Position numbers and translations under genes: made by a program
The notes under the pieces: generated by a model
Seen by the model: the letters and a program-made list of their open reading frames with translations, nothing else
Databases searched by the model: none
Told to the model about the DNA's origin: nothing
NCBI GenBank assembly: GCA_022457155.1
Contig: JAJGOT010000318.1
Location: 908,001-972,000, forward strand
Length of the DNA stretch: 64,000 nucleotides
Reading direction: 5' to 3'
Source of the DNA: Cladopsammia gracilis
Lineage: Eukaryota; Cnidaria; Anthozoa; Scleractinia; Dendrophylliidae
Shown: piece after piece, positions 53,180-64,000 of the stretch
Numbering within the stretch: the first letter of the stretch is position 1
Layout of the letters: every line of letters begins with the position of its first letter

Positions 53180-53469
53180 CGTGTATACAAGGGGTTTACC
53201 TTTCTCCAATTGGTAATAACACGGCCCCAGTTGTTCAAATAACGGTTTATTAGGGTCTATAACAGCTTAAAAATATAAATGCCCCGGAGTAGTAGGTAGG
53301 GAGTCAGTCAAATTCACGTTTTCTGAAGACCCAAAATAAGCCGCCAAACGCCCGAGTTACCACCCCGCAGGGCGAATGCAATGAGTCCTGCGGGGTGGTA
53401 ACTCGGGCGTTTGGCGGCTTATTTTGGGTCTTCAGAAAACGTAATTTGACTGACTCCCTACCTACTACT
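53178..53469. repeat. Right terminal inverted repeat with 182 bp hairpin
   Basis: The outer 182 bases (53,288-53,469) form a self-complementary hairpin with the same asymmetric loop as the left end. The inner part pairs with 35,556-35,665. The two hairpin loops are exact inverted copies, not flipped relative to each other. Confidence 0.9.
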
Positions 53470-53545
53470 GCCTATCCCATGATCTACGATCTGCAGCGTC
53501 TTTAAATGATTTTAAACATAAACTGCGCCACTACAGTTTTGAGTG
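53470..53545 (+). pseudogene. LINE RT fragment, right half of the insertion target
   Basis: It begins with the duplicated GCCTA and continues the left half in frame: SHDLRSAASLNDFKHKLRHY follows the GAGLWNSL that ends at 35,373. This shows the virus-like element inserted into an existing LINE fragment. Confidence 0.7.
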
Positions 53546-53578
53546 AGTTCAATACGTTTTATACACGGCATCCTTGAA

Positions 53579-55712
53579 AAGCGTTCCCGCCAAGAATGAA
53601 TTAATGAATTATTATTGCAAATTTGATTTCATTACTCGTTTCAATAATCCGCTCTTAAAAGAAATAACGCAAAATTCAAAATAAGCCTCGATTCAAAAAT
53701 CGAATTTTGATTTGTCGAGCTTCTACAATGACCAAATGGCAAAATTTTACGCAGTCAATCGCAAATTGATATAAACTCGTGGTTGTTTGGGAAAATTCGA
53801 GAAAGAAGTATAGCGAGAGCCATGTAATTAATTGTTGATATTTTTTGTATCTCCGAAAGCCTTCTCATACAGCGCTCCTTGAATCTGATTTTTTCAATAC
53901 AAGTGTTTCATTGTAATGGCAAACTATAGCCATAATAGTTACCATGCACTAATGCTTGAAAAGAGGAAAAGTTTCCCAACAAAATGGATTATAAACCTAC
54001 CTTTTCCTCACACGAGGACGACGGAGATCTTGCCGCCATCACAGGAAACCCAAGCGTAATGTTTGCATATTAATGATATTTGAAAATATAAGACATTGTA
54101 TGGAATTTCGAATTCAACGTTTTAAGCAATATATAAAATCAAAATTGCTGAATAAGATCGTTGAAACATTTACTGGTGTCATATTCTATCTTTATACAGT
54201 GTTTCTACACTATTTGAACGATTTTTAGTCCATTTATCTTACCTTGTATAATATAATGGAAAGGAAGGAGAGTTCGGAGTTTTCGGCGTTCGACACGTGT
54301 CCACAAATGGCTCATTTTTCGCACAAAAATAGGTGCTGCTCCCATTCTGACTGGTCGTCCTCACAGTAGAATAACGTTAAATTGCATTTCTTCGAACAAC
54401 TTGAACATCCCTTGTTGATTATGACGAACAAGCCGCTCGTGTGGACGGGGCCTAATTTGGCAGATTATATTTGCGTGTTATGACATAAAAACAAACACAT
54501 TCTACAAAAAGCGTGTCCCACCGGAAAGGTCTTTTTGTTTTCCTCGATTTTTGCACGGGCTAATTTTTGTTTTTGACTGTAGTGCGACCAGGCCCTTATT
54601 ACATAAAGAAAAAATTTAGGCCCCGTCCACACGTATCCGGATATTTTTGAATCCGCAACTTTTTTGTTGCGGATTGGCCTTCCGTCCACACGTATCCGGC
54701 GAATTCGGGCAAATACGATTCGAATACGCTACGTGTGGACGCGAATATTTTCTAATCCGTAACAAAAAAGTTGCGGATTCAAAAATATCCGGATACGTGT
54801 GGACGGGGCCTTAATGTCTTGCAAAAGCGTAAGAGCTGAACCGAGCTCAATGTAAATGTAAATGTTGGTAAATGTTTTACTAATAGACCTAAAGAAGGAA
54901 ACAGATACACGGTCCGTTTTCCGTTGCTTCTTCCTTGTCTCCTCCTCTTCAAGCTAGAGGCCGTTTTAACGTCGAAAGCATGACCAGCAGAATGACAACT
55001 TGGTCCTCACCGGGTGGTAGGCGCAACAAAAATGACTGGTTGATAAAATTGAACGTTCCCTTCCCTGTGGGGTTTGATTTTACTCTGGTACCCAGTGTTG
55101 ACCGCGCACCGTGGTCTCTTCCGTTCTTAACGCTCTCTGGCGCCTATTTTGCAGTGCTATGTGATTTTGTGGAGCGGCTTGTTCGTCATAATCAACAAGG
55201 GATGTTCAAGTTGTTCGAAGAAATGCAATTTAACGTTATTCTACTGTGAGGACGACCAGTCAGAATGGGAGCAGCACCTATTTTTGTGCGAAAAATGAGC
55301 CATTTGTGGACACGTGTCGAACGCCGAAAACTCCGAACTCTCCTTCCTTTCCATTATATTATACAAGGTAAGATAAATGGACTAAAAATCGTTCAAATAG
55401 CGTAGAAACACTGTATAAAGATAGAATACGACACCAGTAAATGTTTCAACGATCTTATTCAGCAATTTTGATTTTATATATTGCTTAAAACGTTGAATTC
55501 GAAATTCTATACAATGTCTTATATTTTCAAATATCATTAATATGCAAACATTACGCTTGGGTTTCCTGTGCCGCCATCAATCAAAATTCGATTTTTGAAT
55601 CGAGGCTTATTTTGAATTTTGCATTATTTATTCGAAGAGCGGATTATTGAAACGAGTAATGAAATCAAATTTGCAATAATGAATTCATTAATTCATTCTT
55701 GGCGGGAACGCT
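53579..55712. mobile_element. 2.1 kb fold-back element with long inverted arms
   Basis: 53,579-53,712 pairs with ~55,582-55,712, and 54,028-54,436 pairs with ~55,178-55,580. The left arm has an extra ~315 bases (53,713-54,027) not present on the right. The spacer (54,437-55,177) contains a nested MITE and a frame at 54,959-55,249 whose end runs into the right arm; that frame is not recognisable. No target duplication found. Confidence 0.7.
54616..54811. mobile_element. ~196 bp MITE, TTA target site
   Basis: The ends GGCCCCGTCCACACGTATCC and its complement are flanked by TTA on both sides, suggesting a PIF/Harbinger-type target. The internal halves are also self-complementary (CCGCAACTTTTTTGTTGCGG). 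Nested in the fold-back element. Confidence 0.65.
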
Positions 55713-55739
55713 TGACCGGTTTTGACTGTAACAGGACCC

Positions 55740-56190
55740 AGGCCCTGTTGCCGCAGAAATATTTCATTTATGGCTAACTCGTAGCCACTCAATCGCCAGA
55801 AATTCCATTTGGATCATATACCGCAGGTAGGGACTTCATGTAAACAATATTGTGTGTTCCCACAGTTGAACTAGAGCTTCATTGCAACACAAAATCTTAC
55901 CGATGGGATATGTTTCTTTTTTCAGCAATCCGATGAACTTCGATCACGGTTGGCTTGTACAAAGCGCAATATTGCATGTTCCAACCATTGAACTAGAGCT
56001 TCATATCGAGACAAAATCGTTAGAACTCTGCGTTTTTCCTGCAAATGATATATTTTAGAACTAAGAAAAGGTAGTTTTATACGAGCCAAAGTTGCTAAAT
56101 AATAAGGCCGTTCCATGTATCTTGCATAAAACAGCTAAACGGTCAATTGTTGATTTTGCAGTGCAGGAAAAATGGTTAACAATGGTTACA
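55740..56190 (+). pseudogene. Degenerate mini-exon units
   Basis: Two partial copies of the coiled-coil exon occur. One ends CAGGTAGGGACTTCATG near 55,825 with its acceptor lost. The other begins at 55,926 after TTTTTTCAG (QSDELRS...) but has lost its donor. Intron homology to other units continues to ~56,160. Confidence 0.5.
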
Positions 56191-56589
56191 ATAAACTGCA
56201 GGGTTACAATAAATATTGGTTACAATAAACTGCAGGGCTGATCTGACTACGTAAAAAAACTAGACTTTGCGAGACACCATCACGACAGAAACCGATAAAG
56301 TAGGATCGCGACCGTGGACAACTGTTTCGTTGTTATTGCAACTCTTCAGCACGGTGTAGAGAACTGAATGTCGCCAGCAAGAAAGCCAGTGCAAATAGAT
56401 TACACAATGACCTGTTCGCCATATCAGGTTCTGTACTATGTACTCACTTGTATAAACTAATTTCGATTTTGAGACGGCAATGCTGCATTATAATATTGAC
56501 GGCCAGTTGGGAGAAAATATATTCCGTATTGGGCGGAGTCGCGAAGCGACGGAGCCCAATACGGAGAATATATTTTCTTCCAACGCTGT

Positions 56590-56699
<110 letters not shown>

Positions 56700-56700
56700 T

Positions 56701-57956
56701 AAGGCCGGTAAATAAGTTATTTATTTTTTTCCTACTTCAATTCTGCGATTTGCCGAGAAAATCTTGATATACTTGTACAGCTTTTCAAGAAATGTCTTTA
56801 CGCGCCGCGTAAAGCAAAACTGACACAACGCGTGCAAAAATGTAACTCGGTAATCTTCACAACTTTTTCATTCAGAAACAAAAAAAACTTACTTCGCAAA
56901 GTGAACTAATTTCTATCAGTTTATTTCTCTCGGTAGAATAAACGGATGTTATGTTTGCCTGCGGTGAGGATAGAGAAATGTTTTTGCCTACAGCTGAAGA
57001 TTAACTTTAAAAACTTTTCAAATTTTTCTACAAATGGAAAGTCGAGCGTAATTCATTCATAGCAGTGCGAAAGCTTAAACTTAGCTATTCTTATTTATTT
57101 GAAAACTTACAGAATTTAGATAAAAAAAGGCAAAAACTGTGGAATATAAGCATACTAACCGAGCAATGTAGTTAAAGTACGAATTAACTCGTAAAATCCG
57201 ATCGGGAAAATGCGTATAAATTAACTGAAAACAACCCGTACAAATTTAAGCAACGCTTTTGAAATTTCACAGAATCTCGATTAGAAGAAAAAGAAAAACG
57301 GAAAAATAAGAACACTTAAATCAAATGCAGTCAAAACCTTTGTAAACAAGCGCTAGATTGTCTAATCACAGTAATTTTTTAAGCCACAAATGTCGCTTTG
57401 CAAAAAAACAACAACAAACACCGAACAAACTATAAAATCAACAAATCATAAAATCCAAACTTGTACTCGCCTTTTCGAGGAATAACATTGGCCTTTAATT
57501 TTACGGCTGATTTCTCTATCCACTTAGTGTAATCTCTCATTCTTCATTGAGTCTTTTTGATACCTCGTTGAAGCGTTAGGATAGCATGTTTTCGGATCTT
57601 TGTCAGCCGATGTCAGCCATGCATGGTGGAACTTTGCTGGTCGGTTTCTTGATTGTTTTCTTCATTTATGTCGTTAAATATTTTATCTAGCTAATAAAAT
57701 TCGCTTTCGCTTTGGTAGCTTTCGTCTGGGTCCATATTTGACGAGAAAATTCAATAATACCAGGGCTCACAAGCTTAAAACAACGGAGTCACAAATTATC
57801 GTGAATCATGCAACAACGCAACCCGGGCGGTCGTTGAGTGAGCGCGCAAGATCGTAAATTTCCGCCCGCTCCCGGAACCAATCATATTGCAGGATTCGCA
57901 AAATTCCGGCCGCTCGCGCTCTGAGAAAAAAATAAATATATGTTATTTACCGGCCG
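56701..57956. mobile_element. ~1.25 kb repeat with inverted ends, copy A
   Basis: It starts GGCCGGTAAATAAGTTATTT and ends with the near complement ATATGTTATTTACCGGCC. No coding frame. A second copy in the same orientation follows at 58,050. Between them, 57,957-58,049 is a further palindrome around GAGTACGGCCGTACTC. Confidence 0.6.
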
Positions 57957-58049
57957 GGAGGTCCGTATAGGAAAAAACTGTGCCCTCAGTCTTGAGTACG
58001 GCCGTACTCAAGACTGAGGGCACAGTTTTTTCCTTTACGGACCGACCTA

Positions 58050-59255
58050 GGCCGGTAAATAACTTATTTATTTTTTTCCTACTTTAATTCTGCGATTCGC
58101 CGAGAAAATCATTCATGCACAGCTTTCCAAGAAATATTTCTTACGCGCCGCGTAAAGCTTAACTGACACAACGCGCGCAAACTCGGTGATCTTTACAACT
58201 TTCCATTCATAAAAAAAAAACTTAAATTGCAACGTGAATTAATTTCTACCAGTTTATGCCTCTCGGTAGAATAAATGGCTCTTGTGTTTATCCCCGGCGA
58301 GGATAGAGAAATGTTCTTGCCTACAGCGAAGCCGTGGAAAGCTGAATTATAACTTTAAAAACTTTTCAAATTTTTCTATTAAAAGAAAAGTCAAGCGTAA
58401 TTTATTTATACAGATTTATAGCGGGATGCAAGCTTAAACTGAGCTATTCTAATGTAAAAATCATATTTTCTTGTAGAATTTAGATAAAAGAGGGTAAAAA
58501 CCGAGAAATAAAAGCATACAAACCGAGCAATGTAGTGAAAGTACGAATTATCTCGGAAAATCCGATCGCGAAATGGCGTGTAAATTAAACAAACTAGAAC
58601 GACTAGAATGACAAATTGCAAGACTTTTTAATGAAAATTCACAGGAAAAAAAAAACAAAACCGGAAAAATAAGAGCTAAAACCTTTTTAAAAGGCGCTTG
58701 ATTGTCTAATTACAGTAATTTTTAAGCCACAAATGACGCTTTGTAAAGAACAACAACAAACGCCCAACAAACTATAAAATGAACAAATCATAAAATCCAA
58801 ACTTACACTCGCCTTTTCGAGGAATAACATTGGCCTTTAATTTTACGGCTGATTTCTCCTTCCACTGAGTTCATCCGGCTCTTTTTCTTCATCGAGTCTT
58901 TTTGATACCTCGTTCAAGCGTTAAGATCTTTAGCGTGTTTTCGGATCTTTGTTTGTGGGCCGATGACAACCATGGTGAAACTTTGTTGGTTTTCTTCATT
59001 GTTTTCTTCGTTTGTGTCGTTAGATATTTTATCTGGCCAATAAAAATTCACTTTCCCTTTGGTAACTTTCGTCTGGGTCCATAATTTACGAGAAAATTCA
59101 ATGATATTAAGGTTAAACGACAAAATCTTTATGTAAAATTAGGAGCGGTCCGTACGCGGGGTCCGGATGGGAAAATCCGGACCGCTGGGTTGACCGCTGG
59201 AGCGCGCGTCATTAGCCAATCAAATTCAAGGATTTAGGATTCCGGACCGCTGAGA
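58050..59255. mobile_element. ~1.2 kb repeat, copy B
   Basis: Direct paralogue of copy A from GGCCGGTAAATAACTTATTT onward, with the same order of blocks (GCGCCGCGTAAAGC, AATAACATTGGCCTTTAAT). It diverges near the end, where an inverted pair GGTCCGGATGGGAAAATCCGGACC appears. No coding frame supported. Confidence 0.6.
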
Positions 59256-59999
59256 TGCTTCAATTAGTTTTGTATCACGATTCAACTGTATTTCTGGCAA
59301 AAAGAAAGCAAAACTGAGGATAACTTGTGCTGATCAAAACTGAAATTCTTACTAGTCACGAGCTGACGTACACGACGTTTTGTACGCGTTATCATATTTT
59401 TGTTTAGCAAAAAAGTTTCAAAAACACGGACTTTTCACGCTATAAATTGCTCATTGAAATAGAACAAATTTGTAGAACATCTTTTCGAAGTTTTTCAAAG
59501 TTACAAACGTCGAAAAAATGAGTAAATAACGTAAACTTGCCGAGGTTTTAGCCCAAAGCTTTTTTCAAATTATGATGGCCTGATAGCGCGCGCACAGCAT
59601 AGCTCAATGTAAACAAACCGTTCAAAACGAACAAAAGCAGCTTTTAAACTCATCTTATCGTTAACTTTCGATAGAAAGGGTCGTTGCATTGAATATAGCG
59701 TTGTTTATCTGCCAAACTTGACAAAGTAATCAACATTTTTGCCCCTCCTTTGAAGATAATTTTAAATTTTGGTTTTCTGCGCAAGGAACCCATTAAATTG
59801 CCGCGGGAAATTTTCAACCAATCACAGGCTGGTTTTTGAGACGAAAAAACGACTTTATATTGACGTCTCAACAGCAGGCAAAAGTATCTGAGAATCGTGA
59901 TACTCACTCGAATCACGTGTTGCCACATCACGTGTTCCGGGAACAAGGAGCTCGTAGTGTCGCAAAGATGCCGCGCAAAGAAAAATGTAGATGGACAAA

Positions 60000-60200
60000 G
60001 CCGATTTTCCTGTTATTTGAAGACATTTTAGTCTAACAATGTTTGTGAGGACCAATGTTTGATCGTGTATTCAGGGCTTTAGTGTTACGCTGTTGGACAA
60101 TAGCTACACATTAAAGGAAAGAATGGCTTTGGAACACTTATTAACACTATAATTTGTATTTTTTTTTGTATATGTATATTTTTATTCAAAGGAAGTGAAA
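60000..60200 (+). repeat. Intron part of a mini-exon unit, no exon
   Basis: GACATTTTAGTCTAACAATG through TGATCGTGTATTCAGGGC matches the intron sequence of the units near 490-560 and 21,690. No exon is seen nearby. The neighbouring 59,256-60,000 and 60,200-60,295 show nothing I can support. Confidence 0.55.
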
Positions 60201-60295
60201 TTACAAGCTGGAGTTATTTTTGGTAGTTCGGGTTATATGTTGTAAAAATGTGGTTATTGTTCTTCAGGTGTGTAAGATAGGTGAAACCTTTATTA

Positions 60296-60815
60296 ACCCC
60301 CCCCCCCCCCCCCCCCCCGTCTTTCTCTTTATGAACCGCTCCTCTCTAATAAGCCCCCCGTTTGGAAGTCGGTTTTTGTAATAAGCCCCCCGCCCCCCTC
60401 TCTAATAGCCGCTTCCCCCCCCCGGGTGGGACATGAGATTTCCCAATTAGTACCCCCTATTCCCCATTATGGAATACATCTCATGCGGCCCAGTTGGTTT
60501 GTTTTTTAAACAAATGTACACCCAAATATCCAACACTACTGTAGAGCAACTTGGTACACATTCTGTTAATCTTAAGACCACTGGCCACTAAAAGGCAAAC
60601 ATAACAGTTTGCCTTGCTGCAACTGCTGATGGAGGGAAAAATAAAACATTTTCGTGTTCGAAGGTGCCAAACGAGAAGTCAACCTGCTGAATAAAGAAAA
60701 CGGTGTTTTAAGATTTGAAATAATTCCCCCTCTCTATCAAGTCCCCCCTCGTTAATGAGGCCCGAAATTAAATAAGCCCCCCCCCCCTTGGGGGGCTAAT
60801 TAGAGCTTTTACTGT
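60296..60815. repeat. C-rich low-complexity repeat region
   Basis: Poly-C runs (60,298-60,319) and repeated AATAAGCCCCCC motifs lie here, ending in GGGGGGCTAATTAGAGC. Probably remnants of one repeat family. No frame. Confidence 0.55.
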
Positions 60816-60907
60816 ATTAATTTGTCTCATGATGGAGAAACTTCACGACAAACACCTCAAAGTGATTCCATCGTGAGACAAATGAATAAGCATTTACTTT
60901 CAGATTG

Positions 60908-61304
60908 GGGCCCCAGCCACACTAATGCGTTTTCAAAAGTCTCCGTTTTCATCTCGGCGAAAACGAAGCAAAATATTTTCGTCCACACTAGCCTGCCTGA
61001 AAACGATGAGAACGACTGGGACCTGGGATTGCGCATGTGTTAAAGGTGATAGATGCTCCGATTTGGACTGGAACCGAGGGCATGTGACGCTTTTTACATC
61101 ACTGTTTTCAAAAGTCTCCGTTTTCACCTGTCCACACTAGAAACGAAGCGTTTTCAAAACGATGCGTTTCCAAAAGTCTCTACTTTGTTTTCGAAAGTCT
61201 CCGTTTTCATCAGCGTTTTCTGGCGTTTTAGTGTGGACGATAGGCGAAAACGCATCAAAACGTATGCGTTTTCAAACGAAAACGCTTTAGTGTGGACAGG
61301 GCCT
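60908..61304. mobile_element. ~400 bp MITE with CCACACTAA ends
   Basis: The left end GGCCCCAGCCACACTAATGC and right end GCTTTAGTGTGGACAGGGCC are imperfect inverted copies. The interior is built of GTTTTCAAAAGTCTCCGTTT-type repeats in both orientations. Its terminus resembles that of the 54,616 MITE. Confidence 0.65.
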
Positions 61305-61591
61305 GGGTAATATTTTCTAAATTTACACAACAATACTCCGCGAAACGGATAGTTCTGTTGTAAAAATATGTTAGTGCCTTTTTGTGAGTGATTTAACATG
61401 AGTGACTTATATTTCCCTTTGTTTACTTATTCGACTGGGACCCACTAGGAAACGTGAGCTTTTATGTTGTTCGATAGAGTGCCAGTCTTCAGAACGCAGT
61501 TACTGTGTTACAGAGGCTTTTTCTCGCACTCGCTATAGAATGCAAGACAGTCTGTACTCTTTTGCAAGTCTGCCGAAAAGTTAAGAAGCAG

Positions 61592-61780
61592 ATGGGAGAG
61601 AGAGATGATGTTCCGCGCCCCTCGCGAGTATTCACGCCTCATGACTACCCTACGAGCCTTAGAGGGAAAAAAATCGGCCGGCCGTCTCGCAGATTTCGTC
61701 GGCGCTCTCTTTTATTTTTCTGTATTAGCGTTCTCGCGGCCTTCCTCGTGCTGATCGTCCTTTCGCTAACCGCTCTATGA
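61592..61780 (+). CDS. Possible small tail-anchored membrane protein (62 aa)
   Basis: Frame starting MGERDDVPRPSRVFTPHDYP, then a basic cluster (GRPSRRFRRRS) and a strong C-terminal transmembrane helix (LLFFCISVLAAFLVLIVLSL). The 62-codon frame is GC-richer than its surroundings, which is unusual here and supports coding. It may be a single-exon gene or a last exon. No family recognised; chance remains possible. Confidence 0.4.
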   Translation: MGERDDVPRPSRVFTPHDYPTSLRGKKIGRPSRRFRRRSLLFFCISVLAAFLVLIVLSLTAL

Positions 61781-61789
61781 AAGCGGGCG

Positions 61790-63290
61790 GGTAAACCAGG
61801 GTTTTAGTGGAGGATCATTAAGGTCTTAACCCTTTCACTCCCAGAGTCAATTATGGAGACATGTAGCGTAGTTCTGACTTTTGAGTCTCCTGTCAACAAA
61901 ATCCTATGCTGCTATGATTCAAAACAAACCTCTTTGCAAGTACTTTTGCATGGTGCCATTTCTTTTTCAATATTTTACAAAAAGTTTGTTATTTTTGTTT
62001 TTATGAACTTTTATCTTTGGTGAAAACAACTGGGGAGAAACCGGTAAAGGGGGTAGCGAGGTCCGTGTCCTTTGCCATTAGTAACTTCCCAGAAATTACT
62101 TCCTTATTATCAGATTGTCCCGGCTGCGCTTATTTTTACTTCAGTTACTCGCATATTTTCGCTACCCGAACGTAACGGCTACCGGAAAATAACGGCTACC
62201 CGAAAGTTGCAGCCCCTTTAGGCCTGATAATTCCGAAAATAACGGGCCGCTACTTCCGTAACTTGTTTGTATTTTTCTTATTTTCTTATCTCTTTTTTTT
62301 TTTGCAGTATCAGCACAGCTGAGACCTGCGCACAGCAAACCAAAATGTGATGTGAAGATTGCCAAACCACGAGACCCCCCGCGTTGTATCACATGACTAC
62401 AATACTCTTCAACGCAATTGCGGTCTTCTTCAGAAATGTTTTTAAAATTAATAGTATTCAATTAATGAGAAATATTTTAAACCAACCATATATTTTAAAG
62501 TTACAATTCATCATTCTCATTGTCGTCGTTCGCGAGAGAACAGACGCGATGTTTTATTTGTATTGAGATAAATTTTGTTCTCTTTCTCGAGCACAATTCC
62601 GAAACAGTAAAAGAAATTTAGGCCACGCTAAATTGCCTCAGAACCAACCTCGTCCCCAGGGTATCTCTTCTTCCCGTGCCCTGGAGCGAGAGAGGAGGAC
62701 GAGAAGAGGAGGACACTGGGAACGAGGTTGCCTCAGAACAGTGCTCGGTTAAAGGGGCAATGCAACAAGGATTTTGTTGTGTTTTTATCGAAAGTGCACT
62801 AAATTTTAACAAAGTACCTTTGGTTACAAATGAAATTGGTCTTAGAACATGGAAACGAAAATGTAAAGTGGTTTCTGGTATGAAGTGCAAACCATAATCA
62901 GTTTTCAGCGATTTTTCCAAGGCACAGGGGGGCCAATTTTTCAAGTTGCAATCCATTTCCATCCAGGCTATCCGCAGTCAAACACAACAAATTCTAGTTT
63001 TTGTGTACTCTCAGAAACTTGGGGCTTCTGAATGAGAGGGTGGGTCTGAAATGTGTCTCGTCCCAAATTAAATGGGGCTCAAAATGACTTATTGTCGCCT
63101 ATTGTAGTTTCTGTGCACTAATAGAGTAATTATCGACAAAACTTAACTATTATTTTTACGGTTACTAGTCTTAAAAATGTTTTTATTGGCCCTTCAAAGT
63201 GACAGTAAATATAGGTGACATTGTCCTTTTAAGTAAGCCTGCCGGATTGCTGTCGGAAATATGAGAACAGAATCATCAATTAAATACAGT
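61790..63290. other. No gene seen; short palindromic repeat at 62,645-62,735
   Basis: This stretch contains no supportable frame. At 62,645-62,735 an imperfect inverted repeat (CCTCGTCCCCAGGGTATC with GACACTGGGAACGAGG) marks a small MITE-like sequence. Confidence 0.4.
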
Positions 63291-63555
63291 AAGCGAATTT
63301 AAGTATTTAGGAGTAGTTCTTGACGATAGTCTTTCGTGGAAGGCTCAAGACAAATTAAACACCTCATATCTAAGGGCGAAAAAAGAGTAGGAATGTTGGG
63401 CCAATCTAGAAAGAATCTCACCACCTTTGCCGCTGACACATTATACAAGTCCCTAATAGTGCCAGTTTTCGATTACTGCGACACTGTGGCCTGCTGCAAC
63501 AAAGGAGACATTGAACACTTGCATGTGCGTGCTGCCAAAATTGTTGCCAAATAGA
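63290..63555 (+). pseudogene. LINE reverse-transcriptase C-terminal fragment
   Basis: KYLGVVLDDSLSWK, then after a frameshift KRVGMLGQSRKNLTTFAADT and LIVPVFDYCDTVACCNK, match the post-catalytic region of many non-LTR reverse transcriptases. It ends at a stop after RAAKIVAK. The rest is absent. 63,560-64,000 shows nothing further. Confidence 0.6.
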
Positions 63556-64000
63556 CTGTAGCGACGCTACATTAAAATATTATAAATAGGAAACGTAAGA
63601 ACGCCCAAGAAACAAACACATTCTTTAATTAGCTAAGAAATGTATAAACAAGAAGGTTCCGTAGTTTTTAGCAAACTATTTTGACTTTAAAAGGGAAGTA
63701 GTTCCAAGGCCAACTCGCCAGAGTGATTTTTTTATGCATGCCCAGTAAGGACTGAATCTGCAAAGAAACTTTTTATATCTTTATCCATAAATATTATGTA
63801 ATTTTACTTTGATAGTCAGGGCTCCCATTGATAACAGTTTTTATTATTAATGCTGAAAGGAATTTTACGCTGACCTCCCTCTCTAACCCGACCGTTGTCG
63901 GCAGGTTTTCGACAATTTCCCGATTGAAGACGCCGTTGCGGCCTCAGACGTAATATGACTAAAACGTAATTTTGTTTCGTGTTTAGAACAAGAATTTCGT

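Larger units (their letters stand above)
35374..53469. mobile_element. 18.1 kb Polinton/adintovirus-like integrated virus
   Basis: This complete element has matching ends and a 5 bp target duplication. The gene set is protein-primed DNA polymerase B, rve integrase, A32-type packaging ATPase, a probable double jelly-roll capsid protein, candidate minor capsid proteins, small membrane proteins, a zinc-ribbon protein and a nuclease remnant. This combination is that of Polintons/Mavericks and related viruses. Genes run outward from a divergent promoter near 44,600 and from another near 47,860. Left-end polymerase and integrase are convergent and overlap at their tails. Three genes are broken and a fourth truncated, so this is an endogenous, decaying copy. 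No separate adenain-like protease was identified. Confidence 0.9.

Noticed and set aside
54959..55249. Gene inside the fold-back element
   Set aside because: The frame runs into the inverted arm, has no recognised motif and no splice or promoter support.

Overview
The window looks like animal nuclear DNA, most probably from an anthozoan cnidarian (coral or sea anemone). The grounds are intron-type splice signals, high AT content, and a dense mix of DIRS, Tx1/L1-type LINE, Tc1-like, MULE-like, SINE, MITE and Polinton-like sequences. The taxon is an inference; no ribosomal or housekeeping gene fixes it. Most of the window is transposable elements nested in each other. The only conserved host-like coding units are a set of 51-57 base mini-exons, one possible two-exon gene near 12.5-13.0 kb, and a doubtful small membrane-protein ORF near 61.6 kb.

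Layout. 1-2,020: three copies of a ~0.75-0.9 kb unit carrying a coiled-coil mini-exon between splice signals. 2,020-21,685: a ~19.6 kb block of nested insertions in that array: MITEs, low-complexity DNA, a DIRS retrotransposon on the minus strand (6,049-10,696), a GATCGC fold-back element, and a Tc1/IS630-type transposase gene split by a 5'-truncated LINE (15,850-19,782). 21,685-24,150: three more mini-exon units. 24,388-30,200: an element with ~640 bp inverted repeats and a 9 bp target duplication (MULE-like), filled with LINE, SINE and MITE fragments. 30,460-31,360: another mini-exon unit. 31,360-35,373: decayed repeats ending in a LINE 3' fragment.

The highlight is a complete 18,096 bp integrated virus-like element (35,374-53,469). 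It is flanked by a 5 bp duplication (GCCTA) and inserted cleanly into the LINE fragment. It carries a protein-primed type B DNA polymerase, an rve integrase, an A32/FtsK-type packaging ATPase, a probable double jelly-roll capsid protein, two tandem paralogous candidate minor capsid proteins, several small membrane proteins, a zinc-ribbon protein resembling VLTF3-like late transcription factors, and a truncated YqaJ-type nuclease. This is the Polinton/adintovirus-like gene set. Its ends are unusual: each is a 182 bp self-complementary hairpin within a ~290 bp terminal inverted repeat. Nearly every gene starts a few bases downstream of a TATATATA-type box. No separate adenain-type protease was seen, but the polymerase N-terminus has a possible OTU-like cysteine protease signature. 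Three genes are broken by stops or frameshifts and a fourth is truncated, while the capsid, ATPase and integrase frames are open, so this is a fairly recent but decaying copy.

53,475-64,000: the far half of the LINE target, a 2.1 kb fold-back element, degenerate mini-exon units, a long TA microsatellite, two tandem paralogous ~1.2 kb repeats, further MITEs and a final LINE fragment.
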